64,000 nucleotides of DNA from Lentzea kentuckyensis (GCF_002150765.1 NZ_MUYM01000056.1:62001-126000); one strand, 5' to 3'; shown: positions 35,408-43,874, numbered from the stretch's first letter. Notes: generated by a model from the sequence alone, not told the origin. Program-made: numbers and translations.

Positions 35408-36163
35408 CTATACCTTGCTCGCCACCACCATGTAGTTCTCGGCCTCAAGGTTGAACGTGCACATTTCCGTCTGGAGTCCGACCCGGTGCAACTCGACTTC
35501 GAGTTCCTCGTATCGATAGGGCCAGCTCGACAGCAGTTCCGAGCGGGCAAGAACCGACCCAGCCGTATCCACTTGCGCGATCGCAATCTCGATGTGGTGC
35601 TCGTCCTCCCAGTTAGGCGCAATGTCCCAGCGGTAGACCACGACGGCATCGCGACCGTTCCGGCGGACGAGTCGGTCACTGATGTCCAGCCGGGAACCTC
35701 TGGCCCTCACGAGTTCCCAAGTGCGGGAGGTGAGTACCAAGCGCCCGCCACGGCGCAGAAGCCGTGACATCGACTCCAGAGCAGCAAGTCTGCCTCGCGC
35801 GCCCTCGGCATGGTGCAGCGAGTTGCCAACGCAGAACACCATGTCGAAGGTGTCGTCATCGAAATGGTCGGGCAACTCTTGCCAGTCCGCCCGCACCGTC
35901 CGGACAGAGGCCCCGAACTCCTCAGACAACTCCGCAGTCCGACGAACCATCGCTTCGCTGGCGTCAGTTGCGACAACGTGCATGCCAAGACCGGCGAGGC
36001 CAACCGCCAACTGTCCGGTCCCGCACGAACAATCGAGGACGTGAGCGTTCGACGGCAGAAGACTGAGGACGTCATCGAACGACGCAGCGAACTCGGCCGG
36101 AGCCAGCTTTGCATCTGAGATGAGCCACTCGTACACCTCGACAAGCGCGTTGTAGCCACTCAC
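35408..36163 (-). CDS. class I SAM-dependent methyltransferase
   Basis: A 251-aa Rossmann methyltransferase. Motif I is VLDCSCGTGQLAVGLAG (residues about 48-64), acidic motif II VVATDASEAM, and motif IV FDMVFCVGNSLHH, the last resembling glycine/sarcosine N-methyltransferase-type enzymes. GTG 36163 is favoured because GGAGGT lies 8 nt upstream; a GTG at 36181 is in frame. It is the sole cargo gene of the remnant element. Substrate unknown. Confidence 0.88.
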   Translation of the reverse strand: MSGYNALVEVYEWLISDAKLAPAEFAASFDDVLSLLPSNAHVLDCSCGTGQLAVGLAGLGMHVVATDASEAMVRRTAELSEEFGASVRTVRADWQELPDHFDDDTFDMVFCVGNSLHHAEGARGRLAALESMSRLLRRGGRLVLTSRTWELVRARGSRLDISDRLVRRNGRDAVVVYRWDIAPNWEDEHHIEIAIAQVDTAGSVLARSELLSSWPYRYEELEVELHRVGLQTEMCTFNLEAENYMVVASKV

Positions 36164-36466
36164 AACTGCTACCTCCGTCACGCAGCAGACTCACGGTGGC
36201 CATCAGTACATCAGCGGAGCAAGTCGGTCACCAATGGTTTTCGCAAGGGCAACGCGTCCGCGCATGCCGCATTTCGGTCGTACGGGAACGCAGCGTTCGC
36301 CAATCGTCAGCGCGATAACCTGTTCCACTTCTGCGCTGCAGGCGACAGCGACGCCGCGTCAAGGCTGGAACGAGTACCTTGACCCAGCGCCACCGGCCGC
36401 GTTCTAGGCTCAGTGTCGGGATGATGGCAGAGGCGTGGGCAGTCAGAGGAGCAAGATCGACGGCGC

Positions 36467-36630
36467 GCTTTAGCCTCAGAAAACGACGGCAAGCGTCGAG
36501 AAGCGACTGTCCACAGTGCTCAGATCAAGACCGCATCTATGCAGGTAGTGAGCACTGTCGGGGAAGTTCCGCGTACAACACCAAGCGAAGGCCATTACTC
36601 CTCAGCTTCGGGGGCGAGTCCCTAGCGGCC
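36467..36630. repeat. degenerate copy of the right att flank
   Basis: Homologous to 34789-34958. Shared landmarks are AAGCGACTGTCCACAGTGCT, then a GCAGGTAG.GAGCACTGTCGG block and CCAAGCGAAGGC. The att core itself has decayed (CTTCGGGGGCGAGTCCCTAGCGG, abbreviated here). The 36182-36466 stretch before it holds no recognisable gene. Confidence 0.75.
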
Positions 36631-36760
36631 GACCGAGTTGGTCATTGCACGAACCGCCCCCTCGTTTTCCCGGGGTCACGGCGTTGACCCCGAGCGGAAA
36701 TCGCGTGCACGCATGGCTTTTCGGTGCGTAGGGTGCCGCGAGACCAAAGGGGGGTGCGGC

Positions 36761-37492
36761 ATGACGAAGCTGAACCAGATCATCGCGGTGGAGAAGAGTG
36801 TCAAAGGGGGCACGCTTCGGGACCTCACCGACGCGCATCACGGGTTGCAGAAGCCCGCGTTGTTGGCCGGTATCTCCCGGACGTACCAGCCCAAGGACGA
36901 GGACGGCGAGGTGTTGCCGCCGGAGTCCACTCGCGTGCAGGTCAACGCCGAGGACGTGTTGCGGAAGACCGCCGCGGTGATGACTCGGCTCTTCGACGTC
37001 ACGGCTACCAAGGACTGGGCCAACTGCGTTGCGAAGGCCGATGTCGTGGTTGACGGGCAGGCGTTGCTTCGCGACGTGCCTGTGTCGTACCTGCTCTTCC
37101 TCGAGAAGCAGCTGACCGACTTGCACACCTTCGTGAAGAAGCTGCCCTTGCTGGACGCGGCCGAGGACTGGAACTTCGACCAGTCCGCCGACTACTGGCG
37201 CACCGAGCAGGTTCGGACCATCCGCACCAAGAAGGTGCCGCGCAACCACGTCAAGGCCGAGGCCACGGAGAAGCACCCGGCGCAGGTCGAGGTGTACTAC
37301 GAGGACATTCCGGTGGGTTACTGGACCACGGTGAAGTTCTCCGGTGCCCTGCCTGCTCGGCGGGTGAACGAGCTCGTCGACCGGGTGGAGAAGCTGCAGC
37401 ACGCGGTGAAGTTCGCCCGGGAGGAAGCCAACGGCCTGGAGATCACTGACCAGCGTGTCGGTCAGACGGTCTTCGACTACCTTTTCCGGTAA
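36761..37492 (+). CDS. conserved hypothetical protein (possibly DUF7873)
   Basis: A 243-aa soluble protein, MTKLNQIIAVEKSVKG at the N-terminus, with a long charged helical region (about 45-140) and a VEVYYEDIPVGYWTTVKFSGALPARR segment near 180-205. I recall a family label DUF7873 but cannot verify it. No enzymatic motif is visible. Ribosome site AAAGGGGGG precedes ATG 36761. Hairpins follow, then the permuted tRNA-like loci only 86 bp downstream, which may be a functional link. Confidence 0.7.
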   Translation: MTKLNQIIAVEKSVKGGTLRDLTDAHHGLQKPALLAGISRTYQPKDEDGEVLPPESTRVQVNAEDVLRKTAAVMTRLFDVTATKDWANCVAKADVVVDGQALLRDVPVSYLLFLEKQLTDLHTFVKKLPLLDAAEDWNFDQSADYWRTEQVRTIRTKKVPRNHVKAEATEKHPAQVEVYYEDIPVGYWTTVKFSGALPARRVNELVDRVEKLQHAVKFAREEANGLEITDQRVGQTVFDYLFR

Positions 37493-37504
37493 CGCCAACA
37501 GACT

Positions 37505-37542
37505 CCCCCGCTGGAGCGCGGGGGTGCGCTCCCGTTGGGAGC
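37505..37542. terminator. two hairpins between the 36761 gene and the permuted tRNA loci
   Basis: A 7-bp stem (37505-37511 with 37518-37524) is followed by a 6-bp stem (37528-37533 with 37537-37542). No T-run follows. They may end the upstream gene or belong to the structured leader of the tRNA-like transcript; part of the second stem could pair instead with 37671-37676. Confidence 0.5.
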
Positions 37543-37577
37543 GTGAAAGCTGAAACTGAAACGTCAGCCTGAACCAC

Positions 37578-37653
37578 TCGGTCACAGGTGGGGGTTCGAA
37601 TCCCTCTCCCGGCACCATCACGCCGGGGTAGCCCAATTGGTAGAGGCAGCCGG
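37578..37653 (+). tRNA. circularly permuted tRNA-like locus A (3' half before 5' half)
   Basis: The order is 3' half, CCA, 4-nt linker, 5' half. 3' half: anticodon-stem side TCGGT (37578-37582), 7-nt variable region, T stem GGGGG/CCCTC around TTCGAAT, acceptor TCCCGGC (37607-37613), A73, encoded CCA (37615-37617). Linker TCAC. 5' half: acceptor GCCGGGG (37622-37628), TA, D stem GCC/GGC, anticodon-stem side GCCGG (37649-37653). All stems pair across the permutation; acceptor position 7 is G-U. After GCCGG comes GATCAAG. Joining chemistry and anticodon are undetermined. Confidence 0.6.
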
Positions 37654-37726
37654 GATCAAGCTCAGACTCTCGCTCCAGATTCAGCATTTCCGCCGAACGC
37701 CAGATCGCCCGAGAACGGACAAGACT

Positions 37727-37798
37727 CGCCGAGGTGGGGGTTCGAATCCCTCTGGCCGCTCCAACCATGCGGCCGTAGCTCAACGGAAGAGCGCGGCG
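37727..37798 (+). tRNA. circularly permuted tRNA-like locus B (3' half before 5' half)
   Basis: Same architecture as locus A. 3' half: CGCCG (37727-37731), variable AGGT, T stem GGGGG/CCCTC around TTCGAAT, acceptor TGGCCGC (37753-37759), T73, encoded CCA (37761-37763). Linker ACCAT. 5' half: acceptor GCGGCCG (37769-37775), TA, D arm GCTC-AACGGAA-GAGC, G26, anticodon-stem side CGGCG (37794-37798). The acceptor has six Watson-Crick pairs and one G-U; the anticodon stem is perfect, extendable by A-U. After CGGCG comes ACCTAAG. Confidence 0.6.
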
Positions 37799-37856
37799 AC
37801 CTAAGGACTGATCCGACTCTTAAACGTCGCTGGTGTGCGCAAATGGGCGGCAAAAC

Positions 37857-37887
37857 GGGGCCCTGGACTGGACATGTCCGGGGCCCC
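37857..37887 (+). terminator. terminator of the permuted tRNA-like transcript
   Basis: A 12-bp stem (37857-37868 with 37876-37887, one G-U) with a 7-nt loop follows locus B by about 60 nt and precedes the next gene. Confidence 0.7.
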
Positions 37888-37955
37888 ACCCGCGCGAGGT
37901 GACGAGGGAACTGCGGTTCCCGGCCCAGCCGGCAACCACGCCTACCATCGGTGCG

Positions 37956-38297
37956 ATGGGGATCAAGGTGCTGGGTTGGTTCACTCCTGTCCGGATCGCG
38001 TTGGCTGGAGCCGTGTTCGTCGGGTTGCTGTTGGTGGCCCCGATCTCGTTCCGGGCGCCGGGCGATCACGAGATGACGAACTGCGGCAGCACGCTGACGT
38101 TCGACTCGCAGGGCTACGCGAACGCGAGCGAGCGCCACTACTGGGACGACTTCGTGCACAAGTGCATGGTCGGGAGGACCACCCGTCTCGCGCAGGCGCT
38201 GGGTGTCCTCGCCGTTACGGGCCTGGTCGTGACATTCGCGTTGACCAGACGGCCGAACCGGCGGGCGACAGTGGGGACCGACGCGCAGCCCTCCTGA
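37956..38297 (+). CDS. small two-helix membrane protein
   Basis: A 113-aa protein with transmembrane helices at about 9-31 and 83-100 separated by a probably extracytoplasmic loop containing two Cys (MTNCGSTL and HKCMVG). No family recognised. ATG 37956 gives a membrane helix directly at the N-terminus; an upstream GTG-initiated extension would cross the terminator region. Confidence 0.6.
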   Translation: MGIKVLGWFTPVRIALAGAVFVGLLLVAPISFRAPGDHEMTNCGSTLTFDSQGYANASERHYWDDFVHKCMVGRTTRLAQALGVLAVTGLVVTFALTRRPNRRATVGTDAQPS

Positions 38298-38304
38298 CAG
38301 CACG

Positions 38305-38339
38305 AAGCCTCCCGTTCGGGGCCTGCGAACGGGAGGCTT
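38305..38339. terminator. bidirectional terminator
   Basis: A 14-bp perfect stem (38305-38318 with 38326-38339) separates the small membrane protein gene from the convergent MFS gene. Confidence 0.85.
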
Positions 38340-38355
38340 GCGCGGCGCGGCGAGG

Positions 38356-39798
38356 TCAGTGGGCGGGGGTCGTGGTGCTGCTCGTTCGGTTGGGCAGCAG
38401 GGCAGCGGCGACGATCGTGGCCACGGCGAGGACGGTGGCCACCACGAAGGCCAGCTTCATGCCGCTCAGCTGCGCCGCCGCGTTGGAAGCACCCTCGGCG
38501 ACCAGAGAGCCTGCGCGGGCGGACATCACGGTCACGACCAGCGCGGTGCCGAGGGCCGCTGCCACCTGTTGCAGGGTGCCGAGGATCGAGCTGCCGTGCG
38601 GGTACAGGTTGGGCGGGAGGGCGCCCATGCCCAGGGTGAAGATGGGGGTGAAGGTGGCGGCCAGGCTCACCATCAGGAGTGCGTGCAGGCCGAGGATCTG
38701 CCAGTACGGCATGGTCGTCGAGACCTGGGTGAAGCCGGCCAGGGCCAGCACGATGGCGATGGAACCGGGCAGGACCAGCGGGCGGCTGCCGAAGCGGTCG
38801 TACAGCTTGCCGACGACCGGGCCGAGCAGGCCCATGGCCAGGCCGCCGGGCATGAGGAGCAGGCCGGTTTCCAGCGGGGTCAGGCCTCGGAGGTTCTGCA
38901 GGTAGAGCGGCAGCAGGATCATCGAGCCCATCATCGCCAGGAACGCGACGCACATGAGGACCAGCGCCAGGGCGAAGGTGCGGTGGCCGAGGGTGCGCAG
39001 GTCCATCAGGGGCGCGCCGGTGCGCTGCAGCTTGAGCTGGCGGAACACGAAGATCGCGATGATCGTGGCGCCGGCGGCCACGAAGGCGATGCTCTGGCCC
39101 AGGTGGGAGCCCTTCTCGCCGAACAGGCTCAGGCCGTAGACCAGGCCGCCGAAGCCCAGGGTCGCGGCGAGAGCGCTGAACCAGTCGATGGAGCTGACCT
39201 GGGGCTCGCCGATGTTGGCCAGCTGGCGCAGGCCGAAGTAGGTCACGGCGCCGGCGATCGGCAGGACGGCGACGAACAGCAGGCGCCAGGAGCCGAGTTG
39301 CAGGATCAGGCCGGACACGGCCGGGCCCAGCGCGGGTGCCACGGAGATCGCCAGGGTCACGTTGCCCATCACGCGGCCGCGGTCCTGTTCGGGCACCACG
39401 GTCATCAGCGTCGTCATCAGCAGCGGCATCATCACGGCCGTACCCGCGGCCTGCACGATCCGGCCGAGCAGCAGCACCGTGAACGTTGGCGCGGCGGCGG
39501 AGATGGCCGTGCCCGCCATGAACACGCCCATCGCGATCGCGTAGCCCTGGCGGGTGGTGACGCGCTGCAGGAACCAGCCGGTCACCGGGATCACGGCGGC
39601 CATGGTGAGCATGAACGCGGTGGAGACCCACTGCGCGGCCTGCTCGGTGACCTGCAACGACTCCATCAGGCGCGGGATGGCGTTGATCATGAGCGTTTCG
39701 TTGAGGATCACCACGAACGTGGCCAGCACGAGCAGCCGGACCACCAGTGGTGTTCCGCTCGCTTTCTCGGTCGGCCGGTCTTGGATCGCAGCAGGCAT
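38356..39798 (-). CDS. MFS drug exporter, DHA2/EmrB-QacA family
   Basis: A 480-aa proton antiporter with about 14 transmembrane helices. It has the DHA2 start TLMINAIPRLMESL and motif C-like APALGPAVSGLILQLGSWR. It would export hydrophobic drugs. No regulator gene is adjacent. The 323 bp upstream (39799-40121) contain an inverted repeat GTGTCGAGGTGACAC (39851-39865) that could be an operator; otherwise I see nothing there. Confidence 0.92.
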   Translation of the reverse strand: MPAAIQDRPTEKASGTPLVVRLLVLATFVVILNETLMINAIPRLMESLQVTEQAAQWVSTAFMLTMAAVIPVTGWFLQRVTTRQGYAIAMGVFMAGTAISAAAPTFTVLLLGRIVQAAGTAVMMPLLMTTLMTVVPEQDRGRVMGNVTLAISVAPALGPAVSGLILQLGSWRLLFVAVLPIAGAVTYFGLRQLANIGEPQVSSIDWFSALAATLGFGGLVYGLSLFGEKGSHLGQSIAFVAAGATIIAIFVFRQLKLQRTGAPLMDLRTLGHRTFALALVLMCVAFLAMMGSMILLPLYLQNLRGLTPLETGLLLMPGGLAMGLLGPVVGKLYDRFGSRPLVLPGSIAIVLALAGFTQVSTTMPYWQILGLHALLMVSLAATFTPIFTLGMGALPPNLYPHGSSILGTLQQVAAALGTALVVTVMSARAGSLVAEGASNAAAQLSGMKLAFVVATVLAVATIVAAALLPNRTSSTTTPAH

Positions 39799-40121
39799 GT
39801 CAGGCCCTCACTAGGTTGCTGGCACAGTCGTGTCGCGGCCAAGGCCGCCGGTGTCGAGGTGACACAGGTGAGACCGGCAGGTCTGACAGAACTCATCGGT
39901 CTACCCGAGTGTTCCTCATCGCCGCGTCGCTCTCACCCGAATTTCGCCTTCGGCGGACCGGGGCCTTGCCCTTCTGCCAATGCGTCGAACGGCGAGAGCG
40001 CGGATCGACAACTCAGTCCGGGAGATTTGAGTTCACGGTTGCCATGATCCGGCAGGCCCCACCATCGAAGCTCGGGGAAGCTCCATGGTTCGCGGCGTCC
40101 CTGGCCGACAAGCTCATCGGC

Positions 40122-41240
40122 ATGAGAACCGCAGTTGTCACGATCATCGCCGCCGCCGCGGCCGCCATCAGCGCGGTACCGGCTGGTGCGGCCACCCAGG
40201 TGCCGCCGCCCAACGACACCGCGCTGCGAGCTGCGATCAGCGGGTTGCCCACCCACGAAACGACCGGGGCGCTGGTCCGGATCACCGGGTCGGCGGGTTC
40301 CTGGTCCGGGGTTTCCGGCGTGTCGGACATCCGCACGAACACGCCGGTCAAGGCGAGTGGGCGCGTCCGGATCGGCAGCGTCACCAAGGTCTTCACCGCC
40401 GTGATGGTGTTGCAGCTGGCCCAGGAGCGGCGCATCGACCTCAACGAGCCCGTGCAGCGGTACCTGCCGGGCTTGCTGCCGGCCGACTACCCGGCGGTTC
40501 CGGTGTACACGCTGCTCGATCACACGTCCGGGTTGCCGTCGGTGGACATCCCCGGCCTGAACGACCCGCGCTGGGTCCTGGAACACCGCTTCGACCACTG
40601 GAGCCCGCAGCAGGTGCTCGACACCGCCCTGCGGCATCCGATCGACTTCCAGCCCGGCACCGCCCAGAAGTACACGAACACCTCCTACGTCACGGCCGGC
40701 ATGCTCGTCGAGAAGGTGACCGGTCGTTCGTACACGCGGAACCTGCGTGAACGGATCACCGGGCCACTCGGGTTGTGCCACACCTACTACCCGGAGGACG
40801 ACCCCGGCCTGCCCAACCCGGCGGCTCGCGGGTACCTGGACGTGGACGGTGAGCTCGTCGACGCGACCGTGATGAACCAGTCGATCCCCGGTGCGGCCGG
40901 CGGGATCATCTCCACCGCTGAGGACCTGGACGGGTTCATCACCGGTCTGTTCGGCGGACGGCTGCTTGGGAACGAGATGGTGACCAGGCTCTTCACCGTT
41001 CCGAACGTGCCCACGTTCGGAGGAGGCGGCCCCGCCCTCTACAGCCAGGGTCTGATGAGGATCGTGGTGAACGGCGTCGAGGTGTGGGGGAAGACCGGCA
41101 GCCGGCACGGGTACTCAAGCGGCGTCTTCGCCACCCGTGACCTGGAGCGGAAGCTCGTGTACTCGGTCAACCCGACCACGAAGTCGCCGGACGGCCAGCC
41201 GCTGATCGTCCAGAAGATCGCCGCCGCGGCCCTGAGCTGA
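40122..41240 (+). CDS. serine hydrolase (D-alanyl-D-alanine carboxypeptidase family)
   Basis: A 372-aa exported penicillin-recognising hydrolase: signal peptide MRTAVVTIIAAAAAAISAVPAGA, SVTK (SxxK), KYTNTSY (YxN) and the KTGSRHG region in place of a clear HxG. It is a distant paralogue of the two genes at 18.8-21 kb. ATG 40122 was chosen for the signal peptide; upstream in-frame sequence is not coding-like. Confidence 0.85.
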   Translation: MRTAVVTIIAAAAAAISAVPAGAATQVPPPNDTALRAAISGLPTHETTGALVRITGSAGSWSGVSGVSDIRTNTPVKASGRVRIGSVTKVFTAVMVLQLAQERRIDLNEPVQRYLPGLLPADYPAVPVYTLLDHTSGLPSVDIPGLNDPRWVLEHRFDHWSPQQVLDTALRHPIDFQPGTAQKYTNTSYVTAGMLVEKVTGRSYTRNLRERITGPLGLCHTYYPEDDPGLPNPAARGYLDVDGELVDATVMNQSIPGAAGGIISTAEDLDGFITGLFGGRLLGNEMVTRLFTVPNVPTFGGGGPALYSQGLMRIVVNGVEVWGKTGSRHGYSSGVFATRDLERKLVYSVNPTTKSPDGQPLIVQKIAAAALS

Positions 41241-41316
41241 CTCGGACCGTGGTCCGAGTCAGCGGACCGGACCACGGGCCGATCCGGCGGGGCGTCGCCG
41301 GTGACAGCGTTCAGAC

Positions 41317-42012
41317 ATGAGATTTCCTGGGGCATGGGGTGGTGGGGCAGCGCTGGTGCTGGGGCCGGCGCTGCTCCTGGCCGGCACGTTGTTGCGGTCG
41401 CCGTTCAACTTCTTCTTCCCGGACCAGTTGCGGGCCGTGGTGGAGCATCCGGCGTTGATGACGGCGGCTTACACGTCGTTTCTGGCGGGAAACGTCGTCA
41501 TGTGGGCGGCGGTGGCTTTTCTCGCGCAACGGATCGGGGTGACGCGGCCCGCATGGGCTGCCTGGGCCGGGGCGCTGGTGATCGTCGGGCTGTTCGAGCG
41601 GACCTTTCACGCCGGGGTGGACCACGCGGCGTTCAGCGCCACCAGGCGCCTGGGGGTCGACGGGGCAACGGAGCTGGTGGCCAAGGGGTACGGCGACCTG
41701 CACCTGTTCAGCTTCCTGTCGTTCACGATCATGTTCGGGTGGTTCGTGCTGGCGTTCGCGGCCTATCGGAGTGGCGTGCTCGGGGCCGTCCGTTCGGCAG
41801 CGCTGGCTACCATGGGGCTGTTGCCGCTCGGGGTGTTGAAGGGCACCGAGGTGGTGTCGCTCGTGGGGACCGTCGGACTATGCGTCGCGTTGGTGCCGTT
41901 GGGGATTCGGGTGCTCGCCGAGCAGTCCCGGCCCACCCGGCGACAGGTGCTGATCACGGTGCCGGCGGCGGTGGGTCTAGGGGCGCTCGCGGTCCTCAGC
42001 ACCATGGGATGA
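41317..42012 (+). CDS. hypothetical multi-pass membrane protein
   Basis: A 231-aa integral membrane protein with about six hydrophobic segments (for example ALVLGPALLLAGTLL and SFLSFTIMFGWFVLAFAAY) and short charged loops. An FERTFHAGVDHAAF loop carries conserved-looking His residues. No family recognised. It overlaps the convergent DUF6328 gene by 36 bp. Confidence 0.65.
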   Translation: MRFPGAWGGGAALVLGPALLLAGTLLRSPFNFFFPDQLRAVVEHPALMTAAYTSFLAGNVVMWAAVAFLAQRIGVTRPAWAAWAGALVIVGLFERTFHAGVDHAAFSATRRLGVDGATELVAKGYGDLHLFSFLSFTIMFGWFVLAFAAYRSGVLGAVRSAALATMGLLPLGVLKGTEVVSLVGTVGLCVALVPLGIRVLAEQSRPTRRQVLITVPAAVGLGALAVLSTMG

Positions 42013-42453
42013 GATCGACGGCAGGGCGAACCAGAGTCCCGTGAAGACGACGAACGCCACCACGCCGACGATCACCGCAGGCCAGCCGCCCAGGATCACC
42101 TCGGCCAGCAGCAGGACGGTGCCGGTCATCGCCAGGGCCAGGAAGGCGAGGCCGACCAGCGCGAAGGTGTTGCCCGACCGGACCACGTCCTCGCGGCGGC
42201 CCTGGCGGAACAACATCCGGTGCCAGGCGGCGGGGGCCGTCAGGAAGGCCACGGCGACGGCGGCGCACATGACCGTGATCAGGTGGGTCGCCCGGACATA
42301 ACCGCTGGTGGAGGCGTACTTGTCGGTGAAGGCGATGGAGAGCAGGAAGCCGAACAGGATCTGCACGCCGGCCTGAGCCACGCGGAGCTCCTGCAGCAGC
42401 TCGTTCACGTTGCGGGCGAGTCTGCGTTGGCTCGACTCCTCGGCTTCGCTCAC
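41977..42453 (-). CDS. DUF6328 family membrane protein
   Basis: A 158-aa four-helix membrane protein. The N-terminal NELLQELRVAQAGVQILFGFLLSIAF and W.RMLFRQGRRE loop are the hallmarks of a family common in actinobacteria and of unknown role. The 3' end overlaps the opposite gene. Confidence 0.8.
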   Translation of the reverse strand: MSEAEESSQRRLARNVNELLQELRVAQAGVQILFGFLLSIAFTDKYASTSGYVRATHLITVMCAAVAVAFLTAPAAWHRMLFRQGRREDVVRSGNTFALVGLAFLALAMTGTVLLLAEVILGGWPAVIVGVVAFVVFTGLWFALPSISSHGAEDRERP

Positions 42454-42539
42454 GTCGCACGCATACCCCGTCAGGGCCAGTTGAAACGCCGGGTCTCAAA
42501 AATGGCGGAGTAGCCCAGGTACCACTAAGCAATAGACCC

Positions 42540-43085
42540 ATGAAGACGTTTGCAATCGCGGTCGCCACCGCGCTCGTGTTCACCGGGACCGCGCATGCCG
42601 AACCGGCAAGAGTGGCCCACACGTCTGCCAAGTTCGAGAGCTTCAGCGACACGGCCGAGGCCATCACCTACGACGCCAAGGTGCCGAACGGCGCGAAGGT
42701 GACCGTCGTCGGCGTACCGACCTTCAATGGTGGAACAACTGTTTTGCTGATGCTGAAAGGATTGCTGCCGGATCGCGCGTACGGGGCGCACGTGCACGTG
42801 AAGAAATGCGGTGCGGCGCCGGCGGACGCGGGGCCGCACTTCCAGAACGTGGTGGACCCGGTGCAGCCGTCGGTCGACCCGGCGTATGCCAACCCGGACA
42901 ACGAGATCTGGCTCGACGTGCACACCGACGCCCACGGGTTCGCCCTCACCAAGTCCACTGTGGACTGGCAGTTCACCGAACGGCACGCGCAGTCCGTGGT
43001 GCTCCACAACGAACACACGCACACCAAGCCCGGCGAGGCGGGTACGGCCGGACCCCGCCTCGCGTGTGTGAACGTGCAGTTCTAA
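42540..43085 (+). CDS. secreted Cu/Zn superoxide dismutase-like protein
   Basis: A 181-aa exported protein (signal MKTFAIAVATALVFTGTAHA). The mature part has the Cu,Zn-SOD Greek-key pattern: AHVHVKKCG with two His ligands and Cys, GPHFQN with a third His, WLDVHTDAHG and SVVLHNEHTHT, ending in RLACVNVQF with the disulphide Cys. Spacing is unusual compared with SodC, so dismutase activity is uncertain; actinobacteria have many such SOD-like proteins. Confidence 0.78.
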   Translation: MKTFAIAVATALVFTGTAHAEPARVAHTSAKFESFSDTAEAITYDAKVPNGAKVTVVGVPTFNGGTTVLLMLKGLLPDRAYGAHVHVKKCGAAPADAGPHFQNVVDPVQPSVDPAYANPDNEIWLDVHTDAHGFALTKSTVDWQFTERHAQSVVLHNEHTHTKPGEAGTAGPRLACVNVQF

Positions 43086-43753
43086 AAACGGTTGATGACA
43101 AAGAAGTCCGTGACGAACGCGACCGGGTCGCCCGCTGTGTTGCGGCCGACCCAGGTCGGGTAGATCCCGTCACCCCATCCGGTCGAGAACGCCACGACGT
43201 TCAGGCCGGACTCGAAGTCCGTGACGTTGGCGGGACCGCGGCCGCCACCGACCTTGCCGAGCGCGTCGATGAGGTCGCAGTTGCCCACCTCGTCGTCGCT
43301 GGCCAGCCGGTCGACCGCCGGAGCGGCGGCGAGGTCGAAGAACGCGCCGGTGCTCGACTTCACCTCGTAGCCGAACTCCTCGTGCATCGGCACGAGCTCG
43401 CCGGGCCGCACCGCCGGGGTCCACGAGTACGCGGGCTCGTCCCGGACCGTCACCTTGGCCGCGGCGACGCGATAGCCCTGGCGGAGATCCGGGAACCCGT
43501 CGCCGTCGACCCACGAGACGAGGGAGACCGACACCGGGTACGTGCCGGGCTCGACCACGTCCGTGAACGCCTCGGCGTCATCCGGCCACACCACGAACGG
43601 GTCTGCCGCCACGAGTCTGCCGGTCGGCAGGGCGAGCTCGCCCACCTGCTGCACAGCGACGACCTGCTGCTCACCACCGCCGGTCGGCTTGCCGACGGGC
43701 CCGTCGACGAAGAACCGCTCGAACCCGGACCTGATCAGTTGAACCGCCCCCAC
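43082..43753 (-). CDS. DUF4241 family protein
   Basis: A 223-aa protein. The C-terminal half (YSWTPAVRPGELVPMHEE to STGWGDGIYPTWVGRN...DPVAFVTDFFVI) matches DUF4241, a cytoplasmic family found also with polymorphic-toxin immunity proteins. GTG 43753 is preferred because GGAGGT precedes it at proper spacing. It overlaps the SOD-like gene by 4 nt tail to tail. Confidence 0.78.
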   Translation of the reverse strand: MGAVQLIRSGFERFFVDGPVGKPTGGGEQQVVAVQQVGELALPTGRLVAADPFVVWPDDAEAFTDVVEPGTYPVSVSLVSWVDGDGFPDLRQGYRVAAAKVTVRDEPAYSWTPAVRPGELVPMHEEFGYEVKSSTGAFFDLAAAPAVDRLASDDEVGNCDLIDALGKVGGGRGPANVTDFESGLNVVAFSTGWGDGIYPTWVGRNTAGDPVAFVTDFFVINRF

Positions 43754-43874
43754 GCTTAGGCACCTCCAAGGGCATGTTGGCAGAAGGCCCTGACACCCGA
43801 TCGGGGCACCGGGGTCTGTTCGCGCTGCGTGAAGTCCGCCCGAACGGAACCGCGCAGGTGACAGGCTGCGAGGC

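Larger units (their letters stand above)
34973..36630. mobile_element. decayed right-end remnant of a second AICE
   Basis: This 1.66-kb segment repeats the right-end organisation of the element to its left: repeat A (35083-35237), one cargo gene, then a copy of the att-flanking sequence (36467-36630) ending in a mutated att core. No int, rep or tra remains. It looks like a relic of an earlier related element in the same tRNA site. Confidence 0.7.

Noticed and set aside
37578-37798. Ordinary tRNA array with an intron: 5' half A joined to 3' half B
   Set aside because: Acceptor GCCGGGG does not pair with TGGCCGC, and anticodon stem GCCGG does not pair with CGCCG; pairing works only within each permuted unit.
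37578-37798. Simple tRNA pseudogene fragments left by recombination
   Set aside because: Not fully excluded, but two neighbouring units with the same CCA plus 4-5 nt linker, intact stems and complementary outer flanks are unlikely debris.
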